The notes beneath the pieces are model-generated. The model made no database searches. It saw only the letters and a list, made by a program, of their open reading frames with translations, and was not told the origin of the DNA. Below are positions 45,205-52,615 of a DNA stretch of 64,000 bases, piece after piece (position 1 is the first letter of the stretch; each line of letters begins with the position of its first letter). Made by a program: the position numbers and the translations under genes. This DNA comes from an uncultured Sphingomonadaceae bacterium (GTDB lineage: Bacteria; Pseudomonadota; Alphaproteobacteria; Sphingomonadales; Sphingomonadaceae): the NCBI GenBank assembly GCA_903871605.1, contig CAIQHF010000022.1, positions 62,001-126,000 on the forward strand, given 5' to 3'.

Positions 45205-45953
45205 GGCTGGACCTCCGGGGTAGATTGGGTTTCGAGCGTGGGGAGTGTGGGTGCCGGCACGGGCGCCAGCGGCTCGAGCTCGCGGCTCCAGTCTATCGCG
45301 TCGACATAGATGCCGAGCGGGTTCTTGCGCAGCGCGTCGGCGGTCGTCGGCGGATCGGTCACGATCGTCAGGATCGCGGTCCAGTGAGACGTCTTGGTAA
45401 GCGCGCCGTGGTCGTAGGCGGTCTCGATCCACTTGACCTGGAAGGAGCGATCAGAAGCACGCACCACGCTGGTGACCTGTACCGACACGCTATGCTCGCC
45501 GATGAGCGCAAAGGGATCGGCGGTGCGCTCATAGTCGCTGAGCGCCTGCGCGCCGCGCTTGGTGGTGAAATCATACTCTTCCAACCAGGCGTTCCGCATC
45601 AGCACCGGATCGATCGAGATGGTGCGCACGGCGCTGATGAAGTGGCCGAGATGCCAGGCGATCTGCGGATCGGTCGGCTGATAGCTGGCTTCAGCCGGCG
45701 ACACCGCCCTCGCCTCGCCGAGCCGGTCGACCTCGACGACATAGGGCGTGACGCGGCTCTGCAGCGACTGCCAGACCAGGCCGCTCGAGAGACCGATCGA
45801 CAAGCCGAGACCGCCGAGTGCCATCAGCCGCCAGTTGCGCGCCTGGACGCGGGCCGAGCCGAGCCGATCGTCCCAGAGCTGGCCGGCGCGCCGATAGGGC
45901 GTCTCGGGCTCGGGTGTGCGTCCGTAGCGCTGGACGCCGCGCTTGAAATGCAT
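45201..45953 (-). CDS. trbF: TrbF (VirB8-like) conjugal transfer protein
   Basis: A 250-aa bitopic inner-membrane component of VirB8 type. The cytoplasmic N-terminus MHFKRGVQRYGRTPEPETPYRRAGQLWDDRLGSARVQARNWR is the TrbF signature. It is followed by one membrane helix (LMALGGLGLSIGLSSGLVWQ), then a periplasmic NTF2-like domain (VTPYVVEVDRLGEARAVSPAEASYQPTDPQIAWHLGHFISAVRTIS ... FQVKWIETAYDHGALTKTSHWTAILTI). It nucleates channel assembly. The start at ATG 45953 lies 4 bp after the trbL stop, and its stop overlaps trbG. Confidence 0.93.
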   Translation of the reverse strand: MHFKRGVQRYGRTPEPETPYRRAGQLWDDRLGSARVQARNWRLMALGGLGLSIGLSSGLVWQSLQSRVTPYVVEVDRLGEARAVSPAEASYQPTDPQIAWHLGHFISAVRTISIDPVLMRNAWLEEYDFTTKRGAQALSDYERTADPFALIGEHSVSVQVTSVVRASDRSFQVKWIETAYDHGALTKTSHWTAILTIVTDPPTTADALRKNPLGIYVDAIDWSRELEPLAPVPAPTLPTLETQSTPEVQP

Positions 45954-45957
45954 GGGG

Positions 45958-47268
45958 TCAGTCCTCCTTTTCGCTGATGTCGGGGGTGGCCGAGGCGCCG
46001 CCGCCATCGCCTTCCTTGAGCGTCTGCGCGGCAGTCTGGCGATGATAGCGGGCGGTCTGCTCGGATCGGATTTGGCGGGCCCAGTCGGGCGCACCCGAAG
46101 ATGTCCCCTGCCCGCTGCTCGAACCGCCAGCCGACGCCGGCTTGCCGATCATCGCGCGGGTCGCAGCGTTGCGGCCGGCTCCGGCGGCGTCGCCGAGACC
46201 GAGTGCGCCAGAGACCTTCGCTTTGGCCGCATTGCCGGCGGCGTGCGCGACGCCGCCCATGCCGGCACCGAGCGAGGTTTCGCCAACCGCCGCTTGCCCG
46301 AGTCCGAAGGCGGTGGACGCAGCCGATCCCATTGCGGTGCCGGCACGGATCGCGCCGAGCGCAGCACCGCCTGCGGCGCCCGCCGCACCCATGGCGGCGC
46401 TGCCAGCAAGCGCCAGCGTCCCGCCCGCACCAATCGCCGTGCCGACCGCGGCGCCAGCGCCGAGCTGCGGCGCGCCAGCAACGAGCCCGGAGGCGATGCT
46501 CGGACCAAAGATGCCGAGACCGAACAGCGACAGGGCGGCAAGCATCAGGCTCATTGCCTGCCCGATGTCGGGCTGGTGACCCTGCAGCGCTGTCGTGAAC
46601 TGCGTGAAGAAGGTCGAGCCGATCCCGACGATGATCGCCAGCACCATAACCTTGACGCCGGAGGAGACGACATTGCCGAGCACGCGTTCGGCGAGGAAGC
46701 TGGTCCGGTTCCAGAGTGCGAAGGGCACCAATACGAAGCCGGCGAGACTGGTAAGCTTGAACTCGAGGATCGTCACGAACAGCTGGACGGCGAGCACGAA
46801 GAAGGCGAGCACCACGACCATCCAGGCGAACAGCAGCACGATGATGGTCAGGAAATTGTCGAAGAAGCTCGCAAAGCCCATCATCTGCGAGGCCTGGTTG
46901 AGCAGCGGCCAGGCCGCCGAGAAGCCGGTGCCGGCAAGCTTGCCAGGCTTGAGCAGGTCGTCCGCCGAAAGCCCCCCGCCCCCCGCCTCCAGACCGATCG
47001 CGGCGAACGATCGGTAGATGATGTCGGCGAGCGCCGAGAAGCTGTTGAGGATATAGGCGAAGGCGCCGACATAGAGGATCTTGCGCACGAAGCGCGCGAT
47101 CACATCCTGTTCGCCGCCGAGCGCCCAGAATAGGCCGGCGAGCGTCGCGTCGAGCCCGATCAGCAGCACGGTCAGCGAATGGACGTCGCCACCGATCAGC
47201 CCGAAGCCGCTGTCGATATAGGTCGAGAAGACGCTAAGGAACTGGTCGATGACATTGAGGTCGTTCAC
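45958..47268 (-). CDS. trbL: TrbL (VirB6-like) conjugal transfer protein
   Basis: A 436-aa polytopic inner-membrane channel component. The N-terminal part (FSTYIDSGFGLIGGDVHSLTVLLIGLDATLAGLFWALGGEQDVIARFVRKILYVGAFAYILN) and the following 5-6 helices are typical of the TrbL/VirB6 family. Residues about 260-436 are a low-complexity Ala/Gly-rich tail (GAAVGTAIGAGGTLALAGSAAMGAAGAAGGAAL). It starts with GTG after a good AGGAG site. The 120-bp gap between trbJ and trbL, where trbK (entry exclusion lipoprotein) often sits, contains only a 33-aa ORF without a lipobox and a hairpin at 47343-47366, so trbK seems absent. Confidence 0.9.
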   Translation of the reverse strand: MNDLNVIDQFLSVFSTYIDSGFGLIGGDVHSLTVLLIGLDATLAGLFWALGGEQDVIARFVRKILYVGAFAYILNSFSALADIIYRSFAAIGLEAGGGGLSADDLLKPGKLAGTGFSAAWPLLNQASQMMGFASFFDNFLTIIVLLFAWMVVVLAFFVLAVQLFVTILEFKLTSLAGFVLVPFALWNRTSFLAERVLGNVVSSGVKVMVLAIIVGIGSTFFTQFTTALQGHQPDIGQAMSLMLAALSLFGLGIFGPSIASGLVAGAPQLGAGAAVGTAIGAGGTLALAGSAAMGAAGAAGGAALGAIRAGTAMGSAASTAFGLGQAAVGETSLGAGMGGVAHAAGNAAKAKVSGALGLGDAAGAGRNAATRAMIGKPASAGGSSSGQGTSSGAPDWARQIRSEQTARYHRQTAAQTLKEGDGGGASATPDISEKED

Positions 47269-47388
47269 GAACCAACTCCTGTGCTGAGCAAATCCGCGGG
47301 ACGCGTCCTGTGGGGAGCGGCAGTCCGCGCCCCGCGGTGGCAGTGACAGTTAGGGGCGACCGTCACCGCCCGATCCGGCTCTGGGCCT

Positions 47389-48111
47389 CTAGCGGGGAGT
47401 GTAGGCCGAGCCGGAACCGAGAAAGGCTTTGGTCGCCGCCTGCGCGTCGATGCTGGCCTGCGCGCGCGTCGCGGAGGCCGTCGCATCGGCGCGGCCTTGG
47501 GCCGCCGCCATCTGCTGGATCTGGAGCTGCTGCTTGGCGGTGAGCGCAAGCAGCTGGTTGGTCGCCTGCGCCACCTGAAGCGCGCCTTGCGATGACTGGC
47601 TCCGCGCCGACAGCGTCGCGAGCGTCGCTGCATCGGCACTGATGTTCTCGGCGATCTGGCTCTGCGTCGCCATCGTCTGATGAAACGCCGCCAAGGTCGC
47701 CGCCATCCGCGTCTGTGCTGCCGCGACCTGCGCACTGGTCGTCGACGCCGTGCCACCCTGCCCCGGAAATAGCCGGGTGAATTCGGCGTCGATGCTGCTG
47801 ACGTTGAAGCTGACGCCTTGGGCCTGGCCCATCAGCGTCTGGATCTTCTGAAGCGTGGTGGTGAGCTGCTGCAGCTCGGGGAAATTGAAGCTGGTCAGGT
47901 TCTTCGCCTGATTGCTCAGCATCGTCGCCTGGTTCTGTAGCGCTTTGATCTGGTTATCAATCTGGGTGAGCGTGCGTTCGGCGGTCAGAAGATTTTGCGC
48001 GAAATTGCTCGAGTCAAACACGGCCCATTGCGCACGTGCCGGACTGACGAGCGCCATCGCGGCGGCAAGCAAGACTGGCATGAGCGGGCGAGAAGGACGA
48101 CGCGGTTTCAT
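47389..48111 (-). CDS. trbJ: TrbJ (VirB5-like) conjugal transfer protein
   Basis: A 240-aa exported VirB5-type minor pilus component. The signal peptide is MKPRRPSRPLMPVLLAAAMALVSPARAQ. The mature protein opens WAVFDSSNFAQNLLTAERTLTQIDNQIKALQNQATMLSNQAKNLTSFNFPELQQL, the TrbJ coiled-coil pattern. It is glutamine- and alanine-rich through to the C-terminus (ALTAKQQLQIQQMAAAQGRADATAS). It sits at the pilus tip in homologous systems and may aid recipient contact. The start ATG 48111 overlaps the trbE stop (ATGA), and the next gene is trbL. Confidence 0.9.
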   Translation of the reverse strand: MKPRRPSRPLMPVLLAAAMALVSPARAQWAVFDSSNFAQNLLTAERTLTQIDNQIKALQNQATMLSNQAKNLTSFNFPELQQLTTTLQKIQTLMGQAQGVSFNVSSIDAEFTRLFPGQGGTASTTSAQVAAAQTRMAATLAAFHQTMATQSQIAENISADAATLATLSARSQSSQGALQVAQATNQLLALTAKQQLQIQQMAAAQGRADATASATRAQASIDAQAATKAFLGSGSAYTPR

Positions 48112-50576
48112 GATACATCTCCATTCTGGGAGTGGGGGGCGGCCGGATGCGGGAAGTCGGCAAGCAGCTGCACGGCCCAGTCGAGACCGACATCGCTGAG
48201 GAAGCGGGCGGCAAAGTCGGGAGCGCCGTGCTCGGCGAGCAGCCGGTCGATCCGGCGCTGCGACGCCGGGTCGGACGCTCCGCACAGCGCAAGCGCGATC
48301 GGTCCAAGGCCAAGCTCGAACAGCCGGTTGCCGCACGCCGACTGGAGATAATAGTGCCGTTTCGGGGTAGCCCTGCTGATCAGCTCGATCTGGCGGTCGT
48401 TGAGCCCGAAGCGCGCATAGGCGATCCTTCCCTGCGGCTCGATCGCCCGGTCATTGGGCAGCAATATGCGCTGCGGACAGCTCTCGATGATGGCAGGAGC
48501 GATCTGGCTCTCGGCGATGTCGGCCAGACTCTGTGTCGCGAACAGGACTGCGACATTCTTCTTGCGCAGCGTCTTCAGCCATTCGCGGATGCGAGCCGCG
48601 AACAGCGGATGGTCGAGGAAGATCCAGGCCTCGTCGAGGATCAGCAGCGTCGGCCGTCCATCGAAGCGCGCCTCGAGCCGGTGGAAGAGATAGGTCAGCA
48701 CGGGCGCGACCGCGCCGCTCTGACCGAGCAGCGACTCGGTCTCGAAACATTGCACGTCGGCAAATGCCGCGTCGGCTACATCCGGCTCTGCCGCATCCAG
48801 CAGCCGACCATATGGTCCTTCGAGCGTATAGGGCGTGAGCGCGGATCTGAGCGCATTGGACTGGAGCAGCAGCGTCAGCCCGGTGAGCGTGCGCTCGTTT
48901 TCCGGCGCGGAAGCGAGATTATCGAGCGCGGACCAGACGATCTCCTTGATCTCGGGCGTCACCAGCACGCGCTCATGCGCGAGCAGCGCTGCGATCCAGT
49001 CGGCGGCCCAGGCGCGTTCGCTGGCACGGTCAATGCGGCGCAGCGGCTGGAAAGCGATGGCGGCGCCATCGTCGGCGCTGAGACCCAGCGCATGATGCGC
49101 GCCGCCCATGGCCAGCACCGCGGCGCGCGCCGAAAAGCCCTTGTCGAAGATGATCAGCTGCGAGCCTGCATAGCGGCGGAACTGCAGCGCGATGAGTGCC
49201 AGCAACACCGACTTGCCCGCCCCCGTCGGGCCGACCACCAGCATATGACCGACGTCGCCGACATGCGTCGCGAGACGGAACGGCGTCGATCCCGATGTCT
49301 GCGCGACCAGTAGTGCTGGCGCCTGCAGATGATCGTTCGCGGCTGGTCCTGCCCACACGCTCGACAGCGGCATGAGATGAGCGAGGTTCAGCGTGTGGAC
49401 CAGCGGCTGGCGGACATTGGCATAAGCCTGCCCCGGTAGTGACGAGAGCCAGGCCTCGACGGCGTTCACGCCTTCGCGGATGCAGGTGAAGCCGAGCCCG
49501 TTGATGATCCGCTCGGCGGCGCGCACCTTCTCCTCGACCCGCGCGCGGTCGCTGTCGGAAACCGTGATGGTGGTGGTCATATAGCCGAAGGCGACATGAT
49601 CGCCGCCGAGCGCCTGCAGCGCGAGGTCGGCATCGACGACCTTGTTGTCGGCGTCGCTGTCGAGCAGCGGCGACGGCTGATTGTACATCACCTCGCGCAG
49701 CAACGCGGTGATCGACTTGCGCTTGTTGAACCACTGCCGGCGCAGCTTGGTCAGCGCCTTGGTCGCATCGGTTTTGTCGAGCGCGATGAAGCGGGTGACC
49801 CAGCGATAGGCGAAATCCTGATGGTTGAGCGCATCGAGGATCCCCGGCCGGCTGACATTGGGGAAGCCGAAGATGGTCAGCGTGCGCAGATGCCGGTCGC
49901 CGAGCCTGGGCTCGAGACCACCCGCCAAGGGCGTGTCCGCCAACAGTCCGTCCAGATAGAGCGGTGTCTCGGGCGCGGCGACGGGATGCCGCTGCGTCGA
50001 GACGGTGTCGTGCAGATAAGTGAGCGTCTCGGCCGAACCCAGCGACAGCATCTCAGGCATGATCGCCGAAAATAGATCGAGCGCGCGGTCGGTCTCGGCG
50101 ATGAAGCTCTGCAGCGCGGCGCGCCAGTCGCGGCCGGTCTCGCTTTCGGGGCGTTCGATCAGCGACCGGCCAGCAGCGTCGCTGCTGTCGGCGGGCGGCA
50201 GCCAGCTCAGCGTCAAATGGAAGCGGCTCTCATAATGGCGACCTTCGGCGCGAAAGCCCGCCATGCGCTCGCGGTCGACGGCCCAGGAGGCGGCGTCCGG
50301 AAACGCGCTGTCGGGATAGGCCAGAGCCTCGCGGCGCTCCGCCTCGAAGAACAAAGCCCAGCCCGAGCCGAAGCGCTTGAGGACATTGTTCGCCCGCGCG
50401 CAGGCCGAGACCAGTTCGGCCTCGGTCGCGGACTCAAGATCGGGGCCGCGAAATGCCAGCGTGCGCTGGAAGCTGCCGTCCTTGTTGAGGACGATGCCGG
50501 GCGCGACCAGCGCCGCCCAGGGCAGATGATCGGCAAGCCGATCGGCCGACGTGCGATATTCGTGCAGCGCTAGCAT
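48108..50576 (-). CDS. trbE: TrbE (VirB4-like) conjugal transfer ATPase
   Basis: An 822-aa AAA+ ATPase that powers pilus assembly and substrate movement. Walker A (VGPTGAGKSVLLALIALQF) lies near residue 450 and Walker B (LLILDEAWIFLDHPLF) near residue 650. ATQSLADIAES contributes the sensor region. The N-terminal CagE/TrbE/VirB domain has LADHLPWAALVAPGIVLNKDGSFQRTLAFRGPDLES. The start ATG 50576 overlaps trbD by 7 bp and yields MLALHEYRTSADRL, the usual TrbE N-terminus; the track start at 50696 is too long. It is the largest conjugation gene in the operon and appears intact. Confidence 0.95.
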   Translation of the reverse strand: MLALHEYRTSADRLADHLPWAALVAPGIVLNKDGSFQRTLAFRGPDLESATEAELVSACARANNVLKRFGSGWALFFEAERREALAYPDSAFPDAASWAVDRERMAGFRAEGRHYESRFHLTLSWLPPADSSDAAGRSLIERPESETGRDWRAALQSFIAETDRALDLFSAIMPEMLSLGSAETLTYLHDTVSTQRHPVAAPETPLYLDGLLADTPLAGGLEPRLGDRHLRTLTIFGFPNVSRPGILDALNHQDFAYRWVTRFIALDKTDATKALTKLRRQWFNKRKSITALLREVMYNQPSPLLDSDADNKVVDADLALQALGGDHVAFGYMTTTITVSDSDRARVEEKVRAAERIINGLGFTCIREGVNAVEAWLSSLPGQAYANVRQPLVHTLNLAHLMPLSSVWAGPAANDHLQAPALLVAQTSGSTPFRLATHVGDVGHMLVVGPTGAGKSVLLALIALQFRRYAGSQLIIFDKGFSARAAVLAMGGAHHALGLSADDGAAIAFQPLRRIDRASERAWAADWIAALLAHERVLVTPEIKEIVWSALDNLASAPENERTLTGLTLLLQSNALRSALTPYTLEGPYGRLLDAAEPDVADAAFADVQCFETESLLGQSGAVAPVLTYLFHRLEARFDGRPTLLILDEAWIFLDHPLFAARIREWLKTLRKKNVAVLFATQSLADIAESQIAPAIIESCPQRILLPNDRAIEPQGRIAYARFGLNDRQIELISRATPKRHYYLQSACGNRLFELGLGPIALALCGASDPASQRRIDRLLAEHGAPDFAARFLSDVGLDWAVQLLADFPHPAAPHSQNGDVS

Positions 50577-50857
50577 GCCCAATATCCCTTCTGACGAAGA
50601 TGGCGGAGCAGCACGGGCGCGAAATAGGGATCCCGCCGGGCTGCAAAGACGGCGAGGCTGTGCCCCGCCGCCCAGAGCAGGAGGCCGGCCACCCATTGCT
50701 GGAGCCCCAGGCCGACGGCGGCCGAGATCGTCCCGATGACGATCGCGAGACCACGAGGTGCGCCGCCCAGCAGGATCGGCGACCCGAGCGCGCTGTGGAT
50801 CGGGACCTCGAAGCCGGGAATGTGTCCGGCGTGCTGATGGGTGGCAGGCATGGTCAT
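50570..50857 (-). CDS. trbD: TrbD (VirB3-like) conjugal transfer protein
   Basis: A 95-aa inner-membrane protein of the VirB3/TrbD family. The conserved opening GFEVPIHSALGSPILLGGAPRGLAIVIGTISAAVGLGLQQWVAGLLLWAAGHSLAVFAARRDPYFAPVLLRHLRQKGYW has two helices and the family's PIHxALxxPILLGGxPR and RRDPYFxPVLxRHLRxKGY motifs. In many systems VirB3 is joined to VirB4, and here it overlaps trbE by 7 bp. ATG 50857 overlaps the trbC stop (ATGA). The ORF-track entry starting at 51079 extends this frame across trbC and is not the real gene start. Confidence 0.9.
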   Translation of the reverse strand: MTMPATHQHAGHIPGFEVPIHSALGSPILLGGAPRGLAIVIGTISAAVGLGLQQWVAGLLLWAAGHSLAVFAARRDPYFAPVLLRHLRQKGYWAC

Positions 50858-51204
50858 GCGATCAGCGCCCCGCCGCCGAAGCTGAAGAAGCTGAGGAAGA
50901 AGCTCGAAGCGGCAAAGGCGATCGACAGGCCGAACACGATCTGGATGAGCCGGCGAAAGCCACCGCTGCTCTCGCCGAACGCGAGCCCCAGGCCGGTCGC
51001 GATGATGACGATGACCGCCATGATCTTCGCCACCGGTCCCTGGACCGAGTCGAGCACGGACTGCAGCGGCGCTTCCCACGGCATGCCCGTCCCGGCGGCG
51101 TGGGCGGGCGAAGCGGCGAACGCCATCGACAGCCCGACACCGAGGGCGAGTGGATGAAGCAGGCGGGCCACAAAACGGCGGCCGCGAACGGACGGCAAAG
51201 TCAT
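50854..51204 (-). CDS. trbC: TrbC (VirB2-like) major pilin
   Basis: A 116-aa prepilin of the VirB2/TrbC family. A long signal peptide ends around SMAFAASPAHAA (residue 36). The mature part GTGMPWEAPLQSVLDSVQGPVAKIMAVIVIIATGLGLAFGESSGGFRRLIQIVFGLSIAFAASSFFLSFFSFGGGALIA has two hydrophobic helices split by a short polar loop, as in T4SS pilins; in RP4 the family is cyclised. The ATG at 51204 overlaps the trbB stop. It would make the conjugative pilus shaft. Confidence 0.9.
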   Translation of the reverse strand: MTLPSVRGRRFVARLLHPLALGVGLSMAFAASPAHAAGTGMPWEAPLQSVLDSVQGPVAKIMAVIVIIATGLGLAFGESSGGFRRLIQIVFGLSIAFAASSFFLSFFSFGGGALIA

Positions 51205-52208
51205 GCTGGATCTCCTTGGGCGAGGTGGTCAGGCAGGATGTCGACGAGGGCGTATTCCCCGTCGGGATCGACGCCGGTCAGGCGTGCGATGCTGGCGATC
51301 CGGCGCTGCAGACCGCGGCCGGAGATGAAGACGATGAGATCGACCGCCTCGGCGACCAGCCGGCGCGGCACGGTGACCACCGCCTCTTGGACGAGCTGCT
51401 CGATCCGGGTGAGCGCGGCTGGTGCGCTATTGGCATGCACCGTCGCGATGCCGCCAGGATGTCCCGTATTCCAGGCTTTGAGCATATCGAGTGCTTCGGG
51501 GCCGCGGACCTCGCCGATGATGATCCGGTCGGGACGCAGCCGCAGCGTCGAGCGCAGCAGATCGGCCATGCTGACGCCAGCGGCCGAGTTCGCCCCCGCA
51601 CGACGCGTGCGGAGCGCCACCGTGTCGGCCGCCGGGCTCTGCAGCTCGCGTGTGTCCTCGATCAGGATCACGCGCTCGTCGAGCCCCGCCATCTCGGCGA
51701 GCAGCGCGTTGGCGAGCGTCGTCTTGCCAGAGCTCGTGCCGCCAGCGACGACGATGTTGCGGCGCTCGACGACGCCCAGCGACAATATCCGCGCCGCGTC
51801 GGGCGACATCAGGCCATCGGCCACATAGTCCACCAGGCGGTAGAGACGCTCGGCCGGTTTGCGGATCGCGAAACAGGGGCCGGTCGCGACCGGCGGCAGC
51901 ACGCCCTCGAAGCGCTCCCCTGCCCGGCCTTCCGCATGCGGCGGCAATTCCGCCGAGATGATCGGTGCGTCGCTATGGATCTCGGCACGCGCGTAGCTCG
52001 CGACGAGCCGGATGATCCGCTCGACCTGCTCGACCGACATGACGATGCCACTGTCGACCCGACCTTCCCCGAGGATGTCGAGGCGCAGCGATCCGTCGGG
52101 ATTGACCATGATCTCGATGACGCGGGGATCGCCGAGCGCCTCGGCGATCGCGGGGCCCATCGCGGTGCGCAGCATCGTGCGCCGACGGTCGGAGGAGAGC
52201 GTGCTCAC
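51201..52208 (-). CDS. trbB: TrbB (VirB11-like) conjugal transfer ATPase
   Basis: A 335-aa hexameric secretion ATPase of the VirB11/GspE superfamily. Walker A (VVAGGTSSGKTTLANALLAEM) is near residue 156. The Asp box VILIEDTRELQ, Walker B RPDRIIIGEVRGPEALDMLKAWNTGHPGGIATVHANSA and the His box HPGGIATVHANS are intact. The GTG start at 52208 overlaps the copG-like stop (GTGA). It switches the T4SS between pilus biogenesis and DNA transfer. Normal length. Confidence 0.95.
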   Translation of the reverse strand: MSTLSSDRRRTMLRTAMGPAIAEALGDPRVIEIMVNPDGSLRLDILGEGRVDSGIVMSVEQVERIIRLVASYARAEIHSDAPIISAELPPHAEGRAGERFEGVLPPVATGPCFAIRKPAERLYRLVDYVADGLMSPDAARILSLGVVERRNIVVAGGTSSGKTTLANALLAEMAGLDERVILIEDTRELQSPAADTVALRTRRAGANSAAGVSMADLLRSTLRLRPDRIIIGEVRGPEALDMLKAWNTGHPGGIATVHANSAPAALTRIEQLVQEAVVTVPRRLVAEAVDLIVFISGRGLQRRIASIARLTGVDPDGEYALVDILPDHLAQGDPA

Positions 52209-52612
52209 CGGCGCGCCTCCGGTCCAGGCACATCGATGGCACGCTTGCCGCCAGCGATCTGCCGCCCGACCTGCTCGACGAACGCGGCAAAACGGTCGCG
52301 CGCCATCGCGCGTCCGGCATGGTCGTCGCCCGCTAGCGGCGCATGAATCGAGAGTTCGTAGCGGACGAACAACGCCAGCGTTTCGAGCAGGATATGACCG
52401 TCGCGTTCAATCCGGCCGAGTGCCGTCACGATCCGATCGAGGCGTTGGCCGAAACGCTCGTCGATTTCGCTGGTCGCGCGCCGGTCGAGCCAGGACAGCA
52501 GGGCCTGCTCGAGCATGGCGGATTTTGTGACGCCGGGCTTCGTCGCCAGCGCTTCGAAGCGAAGGCTGGTCGCTGGCGTCAGATAGAATTGGTGACGAAC
52601 CTTCGTGCGCAT
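52205..52612 (-). CDS. CopG/ribbon-helix-helix-like conjugal transfer regulator
   Basis: A 135-aa protein usually found between traG and trbB in conjugative elements and annotated as a CopG family regulator. The N-terminal strand-helix-helix RTKVRHQFYLTPATSLRFEALATKPGVTKSAMLEQALLSWLDRR is ribbon-helix-helix in pattern. The C-terminal two-thirds are helical with no known domain. It probably autoregulates the transfer operon (inference from location). It begins 3 bp after traG and its stop overlaps the trbB GTG, so it is part of the same transcript. Confidence 0.8.
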   Translation of the reverse strand: MRTKVRHQFYLTPATSLRFEALATKPGVTKSAMLEQALLSWLDRRATSEIDERFGQRLDRIVTALGRIERDGHILLETLALFVRYELSIHAPLAGDDHAGRAMARDRFAAFVEQVGRQIAGGKRAIDVPGPEARR

Positions 52613-52615
52613 TGG

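Noticed and set aside
47265-47388. Candidate trbK between trbJ and trbL
   Set aside because: Only a 33-codon GTG-initiated ORF fits; it has no lipobox or signal peptide, so it is not called.
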